NCBI GenBank assembly: GCA_038207425.1
Contig: JBBQZU010000017.1
Coordinates: 1-64,000, forward strand
DNA: 64,000 nt
Direction: 5' to 3'
Source: JBBQZU01 sp038207425
GTDB taxonomy: Bacteria; Bacteroidota; Bacteroidia; Flavobacteriales_D; Cryomorphaceae
The notes beneath the pieces are model-generated. The model worked only from the letters and a program-made list of their open reading frames with translations, searched no databases and had not been told where the DNA came from. Made by a program: the position numbers and the translations under genes. Of this stretch, positions 1-9,144 are shown one piece after another (the first letter of the stretch is position 1; every line of letters starts with the position of its first letter).

Positions 1-387
1 TTCGGGTTTCACAGGTGGTAGATCTATCACTTGACGCTTTCCGGTGAAATCGCAAGGCAGCTCAGAGATATCTGATCCGCATTTACCTCATTAGCCGAGT
101 ATATGGTTGATTGTGATATCGGGATTTTCAGTCATTTCCAAGGTGCTACCCTTGTGGCCTGTCTGGCCTCCGGGTCGTTTGCCGGATTTCTCACGCAGAC
201 TTTTGGTTTTCAAAGGGCGGTTTTCATCTTTGGAAGGTGGAACGGAACTGTTTCGGCTGTTTTTTGGGTTTTCGTAACGAGCCAATCGCTCTGTTAGCCG
301 CGCATTCTCTGCCATGAGCATTGAAACAATCTGGGTGAGTTCATCCACCCGTGCCAGCAATTCTTTTATTTGTTGGTCTTTGTTCAA
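1..387 (-). pseudogene. IS66-family transposase, N-terminal part, broken by two stops
   Basis: The first 98 codons read as the N-terminus of an IS66 TnpC-type transposase: a leucine-rich coiled coil (residues 5-38), then the family hallmark NSSVPPSKDENR and the basic stretch KRPGGQTGHKG. At 88-93 the frame hits two adjacent stops (TAA TGA). The same frame resumes directly after them with KCGSDISELP and KRQVIDLPP, which are the zinc-finger and downstream segments of the same family, and runs off the window. The start would be TTG at 387; no ATG is available. Seen: homology on both sides of the stops in one frame. Inference: a dead insertion-sequence copy, decayed by point changes or small compensating indels rather than by truncation at 91. 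The rest of the element lies left of the window, and no terminal inverted repeat was identified here. Confidence 0.85.
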
Positions 388-686
388 ACTACCATTGTTT
401 AAACAAAGATGCTTCTTCTGATCTCGTTTACAATGGATTACAGGCAGCTTTTACTACCGCGTTGCCAACAGTGGTGAATAAATACAGCGATTTTTGAAAA
501 TCAGAAAAAACTCCGCTCGGAAATTGTTGATAAAGTCAAAATTGTCTCTGATTTCTGTAATTCCAGTGGTACTGATTAGTTACCATTTTTTGAATTTGAT
601 AGAGCACTTTCTCCAAGTTTGATTTATGTATCGAAGAAGCCAGTGACCCTTCAAAACATCTATATTCGCAGAAACTAAATCCTGCC
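388..686. other. Intergenic region between IS66 remnant and fhs
   Basis: No convincing gene. It holds a GTTTAAAC palindrome at 397-404 next to the transposase start, AT-rich sequence, and the fhs -7 box near the right end. It may include one end of the insertion element. I saw no folate-type riboswitch fold ahead of fhs. Confidence 0.5.
661..668 (+). promoter_or_regulatory. -7 box of fhs
   Basis: TATATTCG matches the Bacteroidota -7 consensus TAnnTTTG except C for T at position 7, a variant seen before several other genes here. It ends 18 nt before the fhs ATG. No TTG -33 element lies at the usual distance, so the call rests on the -7 box alone. Confidence 0.45.
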
Positions 687-2345
687 ATGAATGACCTTGA
701 AATAGCCCGCGCAGCAAACCCGAAGCATATTGATGAAATAGCCAGAAAAATTGGAATCGATCCTGAGCATCTCGAGCATTACGGCAGGTACAAAGCCAAA
801 GTAAATATCAAGACCCCGGATAAACCAAAAGGTAAGTTGATACTCGTTACAGCTCTGACACCGACTCCGGCGGGTGAAGGTAAAACCACCGTGTCAATTG
901 GCCTGTGCGATGCAATGAATGAGATCGGTGCCAATGCCATGCTTGCATTGCGCGAGCCATCACTTGGCCCCGTGTTCGGTATGAAAGGCGGTGCCACAGG
1001 CGGGGGCTACAGCCAGGTAATCCCAATGGAAGATATTAACCTGCACTTCACCGGTGATTTTCATGCGATTGAAAAGGCCAATAACCTGCTCTCAGCTTTG
1101 ATTGATAATAACATACAAAGCAAGGAAAGAAGCCTCGGTATAGACCCGCGCACCGTAATCTGGAAAAGGGTTATGGATATGAATGACCGCAGCTTACGCC
1201 AAATGGTCACAGGCCTTGGCGGTACGGGCAATGGGGTGCCTCGCGAGGCAGGTTTCAATATTACGGCGGCTTCAGAAATCATGGCCATTCTTTGCCTTGC
1301 AAAAGATATTGATGATTTAAAGCAGAGATTTGCGCGAATTATTGTAGGTTTCACATTCGATCGCAAACCTATACATGCAGCCGATTTGAATGCACAAGGC
1401 TCGATGGCAGCCCTGCTTAAAGATGCCATAAAGCCCAATCTTGTACAAACCCTTGCAGGAAATGCAGCCTTGATACACGGAGGCCCTTTCGCCAATATTG
1501 CCCAAGGAACCAACTCTGTAATAGCTACCAAAACAGCCATGAGTCTGGCCGATTATACCATAACCGAAGCTGGATTCGGATCAGACCTTGGTGCTGAGAA
1601 ATTTTTGGATATAAAATGCAGGATGGCTGGAATCACGCCTTCAGCAATGGTAATTGTAGCGACAGTGCGTGCGCTCAAATACCATGGTGGTGTGCCCATA
1701 GGCCAGTTGAATCAACCCAATGTGCCGGCTTTACTGAAAGGTATGGATAACCTTGCAAGGCATATCGAAAACAGCAAAGTATATGGCGTGCCTGCGGTAA
1801 TTGCCATAAACCGTTTCACAGCAGATACAGATGATGAAGTGAATGCGGTTACCACTGCATGCGAAAAATTGGGTATGCAGGCTTTTGCAGTAAACTACTG
1901 GGCGCATGGCGGAAAGGGTGGTACCAATCTCGCAGAAGCGGTTCGCGCAGTTGCCGACAGAAATCAAGCCATCTTTACACCTGTTTATTCCAATACTCAA
2001 ACTACAGCCGAAAAAATAGAAACAGTTGCCAGGCGCATTTATGGAGCATCATCGGTTGACTATTCAGCCGAAGCAAAGGCGGTGCTTACCCGCATTGAAA
2101 AACTTGGACTTGGGCACCTGCCTGTGTGCATTGCAAAAACGCAGTACTCCTTCTCTGACGATGCAAAACGTCTGGGTAGGGCAAAGGATTTTGTACTTAC
2201 CATACGCGATATTGAAATAGCCGCCGGCGCAGGTTTTGTAGTGCCAATTGCCGGAGCGGTGATGCGCATGCCAGGATTGCCTGCAATACCTTCTGCTGAG
2301 AGTATTGATATAGATTCTGAAGGAAATATTAGGGGGCTATTCTAA
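687..2345 (+). CDS. fhs: Formate--tetrahydrofolate ligase
   Basis: Cytoplasmic enzyme that makes 10-formyl-THF from formate, THF and ATP, feeding one-carbon units to purine and other synthesis. The 552-residue length is normal for the family. The nucleotide-binding loop TPTPAGEGKTT lies at about residues 58-68, followed by the strongly conserved REPSLGPVFGMKGGATGGG region and the GDFHAIEKANNLL segment. The frame is intact to the C-terminal MPGLPAIP motif. The ATG at 687 gives the expected family N-terminus and follows a -7 box. The gene stands alone between an IS remnant and a convergent phosphatase gene. Identification is firm. The physiological direction of the reaction cannot be read from sequence. 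Confidence 0.97.
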   Translation: MNDLEIARAANPKHIDEIARKIGIDPEHLEHYGRYKAKVNIKTPDKPKGKLILVTALTPTPAGEGKTTVSIGLCDAMNEIGANAMLALREPSLGPVFGMKGGATGGGYSQVIPMEDINLHFTGDFHAIEKANNLLSALIDNNIQSKERSLGIDPRTVIWKRVMDMNDRSLRQMVTGLGGTGNGVPREAGFNITAASEIMAILCLAKDIDDLKQRFARIIVGFTFDRKPIHAADLNAQGSMAALLKDAIKPNLVQTLAGNAALIHGGPFANIAQGTNSVIATKTAMSLADYTITEAGFGSDLGAEKFLDIKCRMAGITPSAMVIVATVRALKYHGGVPIGQLNQPNVPALLKGMDNLARHIENSKVYGVPAVIAINRFTADTDDEVNAVTTACEKLGMQAFAVNYWAHGGKGGTNLAEAVRAVADRNQAIFTPVYSNTQTTAEKIETVARRIYGASSVDYSAEAKAVLTRIEKLGLGHLPVCIAKTQYSFSDDAKRLGRAKDFVLTIRDIEIAAGAGFVVPIAGAVMRMPGLPAIPSAESIDIDSEGNIRGLF

Positions 2346-2351
2346 TCTTCA

Positions 2352-2374
2352 GGATAGACCAATAAAGGTCTTCC
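2352..2374. terminator. Small hairpin between convergent fhs and PhoD-like gene
   Basis: AGACC (2356-2360) pairs with GGTCT (2367-2371) around the loop AATAAA; GGA/TCC extends the stem past a one-base bulge. There is no long T tract. It lies between two stop codons of converging genes, so a bidirectional termination or mRNA-end role is plausible but weak. The core CCAATAAAGG recurs at 16775-16784. Confidence 0.35.
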
Positions 2375-2378
2375 CGAA

Positions 2379-3701
2379 TTATTGATTGTTCCAATCTGCA
2401 GCTTTGATTGTATGGTTCCATACTTCAAGACCATCCTTACTCATTAGGCGAATTTTAAGCTGCCTTTCTTGCCTGGGCCCGGATACTTCAAGCAACGCAA
2501 AGTTGTGCTCTAAATAGAGCGTGCCATCTACACGGTTAGTCGTGGCATTGTCGCCAGCTTTATGGGCACCTGAGGTCATAGGCGAAGTAGTAAGGTCATA
2601 CATCACTGTGCCCTTATGGTTTACTTTTATAAGTTCGGCATGGTGTCTATCGCCGGTAAGAAATACTACTCCGGTGATACCTTCGGTAGCTATGCGGTCA
2701 AGGAGAAGTTCGCGCTCAATTTCATAATTTGAATAGTTCTCGTATACTTTGGCATCGTTTAGAATTTGTCCGCCAACTGCAATAATTTTAAATGGAGCCT
2801 GACTGTATTTCAGTATTTCTATCAGCCAATCAATCTGTTCTTTGCCCAGCATCTGGGATGGTGCGCTTACCAGTTCAGGGTGGCTTCGATACCAGCGATT
2901 GTCAAGTAGAAAAAAGTCGATATCATTGAATTGAAACGCGCTTGTTATCCCACCTAAGCCATGCACTCCGCAGCCATTATTGGCCCAGAAAAGTTTAAAG
3001 GCATCAAGGGTTTTGTCCCTTTGAGGAAATGCACCGGTGGCGTCATTCGGGCCAAAATCATGGTCGTCCCAAATGGCATAATGCTGGGTAGTGGCAAGCA
3101 ACCGCTGCAGTTCGGTGACAGACCGGGTATGCGTGTAGCGCTTCATGATGCCGGTTTTGCTGAACCAATCAGCTTCGCGCAGGTAAGTATTGTCGCCCAG
3201 CCAAAGCATCATATCGGGTTTTGCGTCGGCTATTTTTTCCAATATGTCAAAGTCGCTGCCGAATTTGCGTCCGGGCCTGTCGTATTCAGGCTCATTGATG
3301 TATACACAACTGCCGGCAGCTATGGTGAAATTTGCAGGGTTTTTTCGAAATTGCCACAGGTCTTGTGTTTTAAAACTTAGTTGCCGCCCTTCGGTTTGCA
3401 CCTTGCCATTGGCCGTTATTTGATAGGCATAACGAAGTCCGGGTTCCAATTCATTTGCCGTAAGGTGCGCTATAAAGGCATTATCAGAAATTACTTGTAT
3501 GACCTGTGATTTCAGTTTCTTTGCCGGAAGGCTATCCGCCCAATATATGAGTTGCACTTCGCAGGCTTCCTTCATCTGCACCCAAACTACTGCTTCGCGC
3601 ATTTCGCTGTAGCCATTCATGGGGCCTGATTGTATAAGGCTTTGGGCAAAAGTGCTTAATGAAAGAAATAGTACGAAAATTAAAACGGTGTTCCTTTTCA
3701 T
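2379..3701 (-). CDS. Secreted PhoD-like metallophosphatase
   Basis: Predicted exported phosphatase or phosphodiesterase of the PhoD/alkaline phosphatase D class. An N-terminal signal peptide (about 1-20, ending FAQ) is followed by a fibronectin-like N-terminal domain (about 25-112) and a calcineurin-type metal core. Visible metal-site motifs are LWLGDNTY (about 166-173), WDDHDF (about 211-216) and LTGDRHHAEL (about 348-357), in the order and spacing expected of PhoD proteins. The 440-residue length fits the shorter Bacteroidota members. No T9SS sorting domain is present, so a periplasmic location is likely. A box resembling a -7 element (TATCTTTC) precedes it at 3728-3721. The substrate is not deducible; phospholipid or phosphodiester turnover is usual for the family. 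Confidence 0.85.
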   Translation of the reverse strand: MKRNTVLIFVLFLSLSTFAQSLIQSGPMNGYSEMREAVVWVQMKEACEVQLIYWADSLPAKKLKSQVIQVISDNAFIAHLTANELEPGLRYAYQITANGKVQTEGRQLSFKTQDLWQFRKNPANFTIAAGSCVYINEPEYDRPGRKFGSDFDILEKIADAKPDMMLWLGDNTYLREADWFSKTGIMKRYTHTRSVTELQRLLATTQHYAIWDDHDFGPNDATGAFPQRDKTLDAFKLFWANNGCGVHGLGGITSAFQFNDIDFFLLDNRWYRSHPELVSAPSQMLGKEQIDWLIEILKYSQAPFKIIAVGGQILNDAKVYENYSNYEIERELLLDRIATEGITGVVFLTGDRHHAELIKVNHKGTVMYDLTTSPMTSGAHKAGDNATTNRVDGTLYLEHNFALLEVSGPRQERQLKIRLMSKDGLEVWNHTIKAADWNNQ

Positions 3702-3774
3702 CAGAAATATGATTAATGCCGAAAGATATGGATGTAAAACATAATCTATGTAACGACATCGTTAAGAAAATTTA

Positions 3775-5067
3775 TTAATAGAATATGAGTTTTGTTTTCC
3801 CTACAGAACCATTTAAGTTGGTAGCATTCATAATATACATTCCTGCAGGCAGGTTAAAACCTTCGCAGAGTGAAGTGCCATTGGCACTGAAAATAGATTT
3901 GCCCGACAGGTCGAATATTTCAATACTCCTATACTTTTCGCATGCTGTAATCCACATTTTGCCTGTTGAAGGATTTGGGTATGCTAGTACTGCCTTTCCG
4001 GGGTATTTGGCTCCTGATGCTGAGTTTGGTTCACAGGGAAGGTTAAGTATCAACTGCCATAGTTCATTATCGAATTCAGAAATTGAAGGTTCAGATTCAT
4101 AGGCGGTTTCGCCCATTCGAACTACTACCATATTCATAGATGGAACAACGTATACTTTTTGGTCATTTCCGCCAAGTCCTGCATACATATCTGCAGGTGC
4201 ATCAGGAATGATAAAACCTTGCTGAAGGAAAGGGTTTAAGGGCAAATAATGGCTCTCCTGTCCGTTGAGCCACCACAAGTAGCCGTAAGATTTATTGAGA
4301 CTTTGCGATGGTGTAATCATGCTTTGAATATAATCCTGATCAGCCAGCACTACATCGCCAGCCCATACAAAGTTGTTCAGCGCCAGTAAACCAAATCGGG
4401 CCATACTGCGCGTATTGCTCAAAAAAAGCTGATCGTCGCTCCACAACCCGCTCATACCTATTTTTGAGCCTATCCGCGTGAGTGTATAAATGTTCGGATT
4501 CATTCCTGTGGCACTCTCGATTACTGCGTGAAGCTTGCGGTATACTCCGTTGTGGTAATGCCATTGGCTTCCGGCATCAAGACCGGTGCACTGAAAACAA
4601 GTAGGTTCGGTACAATCCCAATACAGAGGCGAATTGTTAAATGAGCTTGTCATCGTAAGTTGATGCCAGATGGTACGCTGCGCTTCATTTTCGGTGGAGC
4701 ATGACGTCCAACCTTCGCCAAGGTACTGCGCTACCGGATCGTTGATGTTTAAAAATCCTTCTTCCTGAGCAATGCCAGTAAGAACTGCTTTCAGCGATTT
4801 GGCTGATGATGCCCAATACCAGAAAGCGCTTTGATCGTGCCCGTTGAAATAGCTTTCTAAGGCAATTTTCCCATCAATGAGGATAATCAGTGATTTCGAG
4901 TTTTTTGCTTCGGCGTACTGCAGCAGGGTATCGATATTTTCCTGGCACCATCCCAATTCTTGAGGACTGAAGGTAGTCCATTCATTTCCCGAAAGGGGTG
5001 GGAAGTATGTTTGTGCGCTGGAAGTAAGGACAGAAATTGTAATGATTGTGGTTAGGATGTTTTTCAT
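3775..5067 (-). CDS. Secreted beta-lactamase-fold serine hydrolase with T9SS type A sorting domain
   Basis: Exported hydrolase of the serine beta-lactamase/class C esterase family. The signal peptide (about 1-18, ending SSAQ) precedes a catalytic domain with the SxxK motif S87-S-A-K90 and a YxN motif Y171-H-N173; a later LGGNDQKVYVVP segment resembles the third catalytic block (family members often have HxG). The C-terminal about 75 residues carry the type A sorting pattern: YPNPSTGKMW, a beta-rich stretch, LPAGMYIM and a basic end. It should therefore be exported through T9SS and attached to or released from the cell surface. Whether it acts on esters, D-amino-acid peptides or lactams cannot be told. 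It faces the same way as its neighbours but has about 70-90 bp gaps, so cotranscription is uncertain. Confidence 0.85.
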   Translation of the reverse strand: MKNILTTIITISVLTSSAQTYFPPLSGNEWTTFSPQELGWCQENIDTLLQYAEAKNSKSLIILIDGKIALESYFNGHDQSAFWYWASSAKSLKAVLTGIAQEEGFLNINDPVAQYLGEGWTSCSTENEAQRTIWHQLTMTSSFNNSPLYWDCTEPTCFQCTGLDAGSQWHYHNGVYRKLHAVIESATGMNPNIYTLTRIGSKIGMSGLWSDDQLFLSNTRSMARFGLLALNNFVWAGDVVLADQDYIQSMITPSQSLNKSYGYLWWLNGQESHYLPLNPFLQQGFIIPDAPADMYAGLGGNDQKVYVVPSMNMVVVRMGETAYESEPSISEFDNELWQLILNLPCEPNSASGAKYPGKAVLAYPNPSTGKMWITACEKYRSIEIFDLSGKSIFSANGTSLCEGFNLPAGMYIMNATNLNGSVGKTKLIFY

Positions 5068-5156
5068 AAGAAAAAATGGATATTTGAATAGAGCAGTAGC
5101 TTATACAATAGTTTCAATTTGTATAAACATTGATGGTTAGAGAAATAAGAATCCAC

Positions 5157-6485
5157 TCACCACAAATCGGGATTATTCAAAATCCATTTATGAGGTTTTA
5201 TATGGTTCCAGGGCTCCGCAGCCAAATTTGCATTTGGGTCTATGAGTGGCCGATAGGGGCGGTGGTTAAGGCTAACGCTTGATATCACATATACTTCAGG
5301 ATTCGCGATACCTTTTTCTTGGTACTCAGCTTTGATGTGCTGAGCATATTGCCATATTTGGTCAGGGCGCGTGGCAAGTGATTGCGCCATTTTATCAGGC
5401 AGCCTGCCGCCGGGTTCTATAATCTCCGTATTCCCACTCTGTGGGTCCACCACTCTGTATTGTATGATGCCGTACTTGCTCCTCAGCATCATATGCCAGC
5501 TTAGGCGGTGGGCTTCTTCGCTCCAATGCGGTGATCCGGGATACAAAAAGTGTCTCAAAGGGAGCAAAACCATCAGCGAAAAGTAAACCGCAAGACCCGC
5601 CTGCAGGGATTTTTTGCGAAAGGGAGCGGGATAACGATATCCTGTTATCGCATTAGCCAATGAATTGCGGAAGAACAGCTTGCGCATTGCGGCAGGTTCG
5701 AAATAAAGTATGGTTGTAATCAGCATCATGTATGGGAATATTCCTATCTGAAATACCACTGAATTGAAAAGGTGAAAGAAAATGCTCACCACGAAGGCAC
5801 ACTTTCTTGTAGGCTTGTACCATAATGCCGGAATTACAAAAAAATCAAAGAGTATACCCCCATACGAAATCAACATAATAAGCCAATCACTATGGCAATA
5901 AGCGCCTAATATGGGGTAATCACATTTGCCGGAAAGGAAGGTGCCTACAGCCTTGCCGCTTAGCCAGTCGGGATACAATTTCGCGCAAGCTGCATAGAAA
6001 TACACAATAGCAAGCGATGCCTTAAATATCCATATTGACCAATAGGGCACTGATTGCGACTCCTTCACCCTGCCTTGCTTTACATCAAGCGAGCGGTATA
6101 CATTCATGGGTGCAATCAGAAATAACATACAAAATAGCAGCAGCAGGTAGTAATGATTATTGTAGCTGGTTTTCTGAGCAAAATATACCGCCGCCCAAAG
6201 AACAAGGTACAGGGATGTCATTAATCTGTAGCGGTAACCAAGGGAAATACCAATACCTGCAATGCCCAAAAGAACATAAATTAAATATGCCTGCGGCCCA
6301 ATTATAATTTGCAGGAATTCAAACCCAATAAAGTTAAAGGTGAATGGCACATTAACAAAATTATCGCCTACCCAACCTGTGATGATGGCTCCAAAACCTT
6401 CGGCAGCCATAAGCAGCCCCATCAATATACGGAAGGCCGCCAGCGGTGCTGCGTCGGTATTACGGTAAAGAAAATTAAAGCTCAT
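5157..6485 (-). CDS. HTTM / vitamin K-dependent gamma-carboxylase-like membrane protein
   Basis: A 442-residue polytopic membrane protein. The start MSFNFLYRNTDAAPLAAFRI and the following helices fit the HTTM domain (horizontally transferred transmembrane, the bacterial relatives of gamma-glutamyl carboxylase). The segment AACAKLYPDWLSG (K169) aligns in my reading with the part of the human enzyme that carries the active-site lysine, so the catalytic base may be conserved. The C-terminal third is soluble, with WSEEAHRLSWHMMLRSK and a long polar tail typical of the longer, two-domain members. Bacterial homologues have no agreed function; carboxylase activity here is inference. It lies alone between a leftward hydrolase gene and a rightward T9SS cargo gene, with no precursor-peptide gene or quinone enzyme beside it. 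Confidence 0.8.
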   Translation of the reverse strand: MSFNFLYRNTDAAPLAAFRILMGLLMAAEGFGAIITGWVGDNFVNVPFTFNFIGFEFLQIIIGPQAYLIYVLLGIAGIGISLGYRYRLMTSLYLVLWAAVYFAQKTSYNNHYYLLLLFCMLFLIAPMNVYRSLDVKQGRVKESQSVPYWSIWIFKASLAIVYFYAACAKLYPDWLSGKAVGTFLSGKCDYPILGAYCHSDWLIMLISYGGILFDFFVIPALWYKPTRKCAFVVSIFFHLFNSVVFQIGIFPYMMLITTILYFEPAAMRKLFFRNSLANAITGYRYPAPFRKKSLQAGLAVYFSLMVLLPLRHFLYPGSPHWSEEAHRLSWHMMLRSKYGIIQYRVVDPQSGNTEIIEPGGRLPDKMAQSLATRPDQIWQYAQHIKAEYQEKGIANPEVYVISSVSLNHRPYRPLIDPNANLAAEPWNHIKPHKWILNNPDLW

Positions 6486-6641
6486 GCGGCGAAATTATTA
6501 ATTAATTAGGCTTCATGTGGTTCACGGCGAATGAAACTTTAGTGTTTCAAGAATTACCCTTATTTTCTGTGTTATGTGTTTGCAATAATTTTGGCTGGTT
6601 GGATATAAATGCGATATTCACATCGAAATCACAAGGAATTC

Positions 6642-9140
6642 ATGAAGCACATTATACTTTCTTTGCTGGCTGTGGTGGCTTTCTCAGCCGTTTCATTGTC
6701 AAACCATATTGCCGGAGGCGATTTTACTGTAAGGCATATCAGTGGCAATACTTTTTTAGCCAAGTTGGTGCTGTACCGCGACTGTAATGGTAATTTGGTG
6801 CTGGATCAAAGTATCAGTATCAGCGTGTTTGATGCAGTTACAAACGAATATCTGCAAGATTTGTCATATGTAATGTTTGACCCACAAGCGGCTATATTGC
6901 AACTTGGCAACAGTTGTTATGATCCGAACCTTTGTATTGAAAGTCAAACTTATACTCAAGAAATTGACCTACCCAACAACCCAAATGGCTATTACATGAC
7001 CTGGGAACGATGCTGTAGGAATTCCCTTGCCATCAACATTAATGCAGCCGATGCGGGGATGGTATTCACCGTGCAGGTTGCCGATCCGGCATTGCAAAGT
7101 TCCACACCTGAATTTCTTCCTTACCCTGCAGAAGCTTTTCTTTGTGTGAATGGTCCTAACTCTATCATTTTCACGGCAACAGATGAAGATGGTGATGAGT
7201 TGGTATACAGCTTTACCAATGCTTTGCGTGGCAGTGCATCGTCAATAGGCGATCCCGCCCCGGCGCTTGCTGGCCCCAGGCCTTATCTCGTTGTTGATTG
7301 GGTGCCACCCTACAATATTATCGATCAGGTGGGAGGCGTCACACCATTGGCTATTGATCCTTTAACAGGAGTAGTATCAGGCCAGCCCACAATGCAGGGC
7401 TTTTATACTATAGCGGTGCAAGTGGATGAGTTTAGAAATGGAGTGAAAATAGGAGAGATACGCCGCGAAATTCAGGTTGCAGGGCTTTTATGCAATTTTG
7501 ATTTTCCTGCTGAAATATTCACGCCTGATGATCTGCTTGTGTTTGATGTTGTGGCTAATACCGAATTTTGTATTGAAATCAGCGCAGTGGATCCAAACAC
7601 AGGCGACACTCTTTTCTTCCAAGCCACAGGGCCGCTGATGGATGGTACTGTGCTTCCTTCTGCATCTTTTCCCGACGCTGAAGGATTTGGATCAATAACC
7701 CAGGATTTCTGCTGGATTCCGGTTTGTGAAAATGTGAGCGACACGCCATATGAAGTCACATTTATCGCGTTTTCCAGAGGCTGCGCTGCCGATGTGTTTA
7801 TTACTACCAAAACAATTTTTATCAATGTAGTACTCGAAGTAAATGAACCTACTACACTTCAAGGGCCAGTACCGGAAGCCATAATTGATCTCTATAACCC
7901 GGGCACTCACTGTTTCAGCTTTGAGTTTTTTGATCCTAACGTAGCCGACTCACTTTTCATATCCGCGAGTTCCAAAATTTTTGAATTACCCAATGCCAAC
8001 GAAATAGAGTTTGAGTTTGGCATACAATCAGTCACACTGCCATATTGCTGGTTTGTAACATGTGCTGATGTGCGCGATGAGCCATATTTTGTAGATTTTG
8101 AAGTAATTACAACCAATTGTTTGGTTCGAGACACCAACTATTTTTCTGTGCCGGTGCGCGTCATTGTTCCTGAAAATTCGCCTACTACCTTTATACAGCC
8201 TGAGCAGTCTATCTTCTTCGAGTTTCACACCATGGGCGATTCGCTGTGCTTTTCGGTTACACTATTTGACGAGAACTTCTTTGACACCCTTATGGTAAGC
8301 GCAAGCGGAGCTATTATGGATTTGGTAAATAATCCGGCCAATTTCTCTTCTGAAACGGGGCTTTCGCTGATAGAAAAGCAATTTTGCTGGGTGCCGACCT
8401 GTGAAGATGTGCGCGAAGAACCGTATGAAGTGTTGTTCAAAGCTACAGCCAATAGTTGCAAAACCAACGACGAAGTGCTCCATCCTGTTCAAATTTTCCT
8501 TACACTCCCTCCAGAGTCTCCACCGTTTTTTGAGCTTCCTGCTGATGGTGATTTTATAGAATACTTTATCGGTGATGACCCTATTTCAATATTTGCAGTA
8601 GCACGCGACCTCGATGTGTATGATACACTTACGGTTACAGCGGCTTCGCCCGCGTTTGATGCTCCCGGCAATAAACCTTTGTTTGAACCATTTACAAACA
8701 ATACCATAGTAGCATCAGAGTTCTTCTGGCAACCTGATTGCTCTGACGTGAGTGATGACCCGTATCCTGTTACGTTCACTGTAACTAGCCGCAGTTGCCA
8801 GAAAAATGTATCAGAATCGGTAACCATTGAAATTTTTGTGACCACTCCAACAAAAGGTGATATTAACCCTATCCCGAATATATTTTCTCCTAACCGAGAT
8901 GGGGTAAATGATTTTTGGACCATTGAAGATAAGGGCGATCCTTGCTTGCTAAATTTCAAGGCAACTGTATTTGACAGGTGGGGGCGTGAAGTATACGCTA
9001 CCAGCATTCCATCGTTTGAGTGGAATGGCGAAAATGCAAATGGCACAGTTGCTACCGATGGAACATACTTTCACATGATAGAATACTTCTATCGTGCATC
9101 GGCAAAGTCGTATTCAGGAAACATTCAGGTGGTGAAGTAG
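6642..9140 (+). CDS. Large T9SS type B (gliding-motility CTD) surface protein with four Cys-containing repeats
   Basis: An 832-residue predicted surface protein. I start it at the ATG at 6642, which gives a clean signal peptide (MKHIILSLLAVVAFSAVSLS), not at the in-frame ATG 33 nt upstream. The mature N-terminus (HIAGGDFTVRHISGN) is common in Bacteroidota giant surface proteins. Residues from about 290 to 730 contain four tandem modules of about 113 residues, each ending in a pattern like FCWxPxCxDVxxxPYxVxF followed by a final Cys; the pattern centres are near 7710, 8046, 8386 and 8724. The last about 85 residues are a type B sorting domain (FSPNRDGVNDFW, FDRWGREVY, WNGENANG, and a basic end). 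Function is unknown; adhesion or gliding-associated surface display is inferred from the family. Confidence 0.88.
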   Translation: MKHIILSLLAVVAFSAVSLSNHIAGGDFTVRHISGNTFLAKLVLYRDCNGNLVLDQSISISVFDAVTNEYLQDLSYVMFDPQAAILQLGNSCYDPNLCIESQTYTQEIDLPNNPNGYYMTWERCCRNSLAININAADAGMVFTVQVADPALQSSTPEFLPYPAEAFLCVNGPNSIIFTATDEDGDELVYSFTNALRGSASSIGDPAPALAGPRPYLVVDWVPPYNIIDQVGGVTPLAIDPLTGVVSGQPTMQGFYTIAVQVDEFRNGVKIGEIRREIQVAGLLCNFDFPAEIFTPDDLLVFDVVANTEFCIEISAVDPNTGDTLFFQATGPLMDGTVLPSASFPDAEGFGSITQDFCWIPVCENVSDTPYEVTFIAFSRGCAADVFITTKTIFINVVLEVNEPTTLQGPVPEAIIDLYNPGTHCFSFEFFDPNVADSLFISASSKIFELPNANEIEFEFGIQSVTLPYCWFVTCADVRDEPYFVDFEVITTNCLVRDTNYFSVPVRVIVPENSPTTFIQPEQSIFFEFHTMGDSLCFSVTLFDENFFDTLMVSASGAIMDLVNNPANFSSETGLSLIEKQFCWVPTCEDVREEPYEVLFKATANSCKTNDEVLHPVQIFLTLPPESPPFFELPADGDFIEYFIGDDPISIFAVARDLDVYDTLTVTAASPAFDAPGNKPLFEPFTNNTIVASEFFWQPDCSDVSDDPYPVTFTVTSRSCQKNVSESVTIEIFVTTPTKGDINPIPNIFSPNRDGVNDFWTIEDKGDPCLLNFKATVFDRWGREVYATSIPSFEWNGENANGTVATDGTYFHMIEYFYRASAKSYSGNIQVVK

Positions 9141-9144
9141 AAGT

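Noticed and set aside
388..686. Possible THF-type riboswitch ahead of fhs
   Set aside because: No paired stems or conserved bases could be recognised; only a -7 box is supported.
8489..9046. 185-codon minus-strand frame inside the T9SS surface protein gene
   Set aside because: Shadow of the coding strand; Ser-rich sequence without motifs or promoter.
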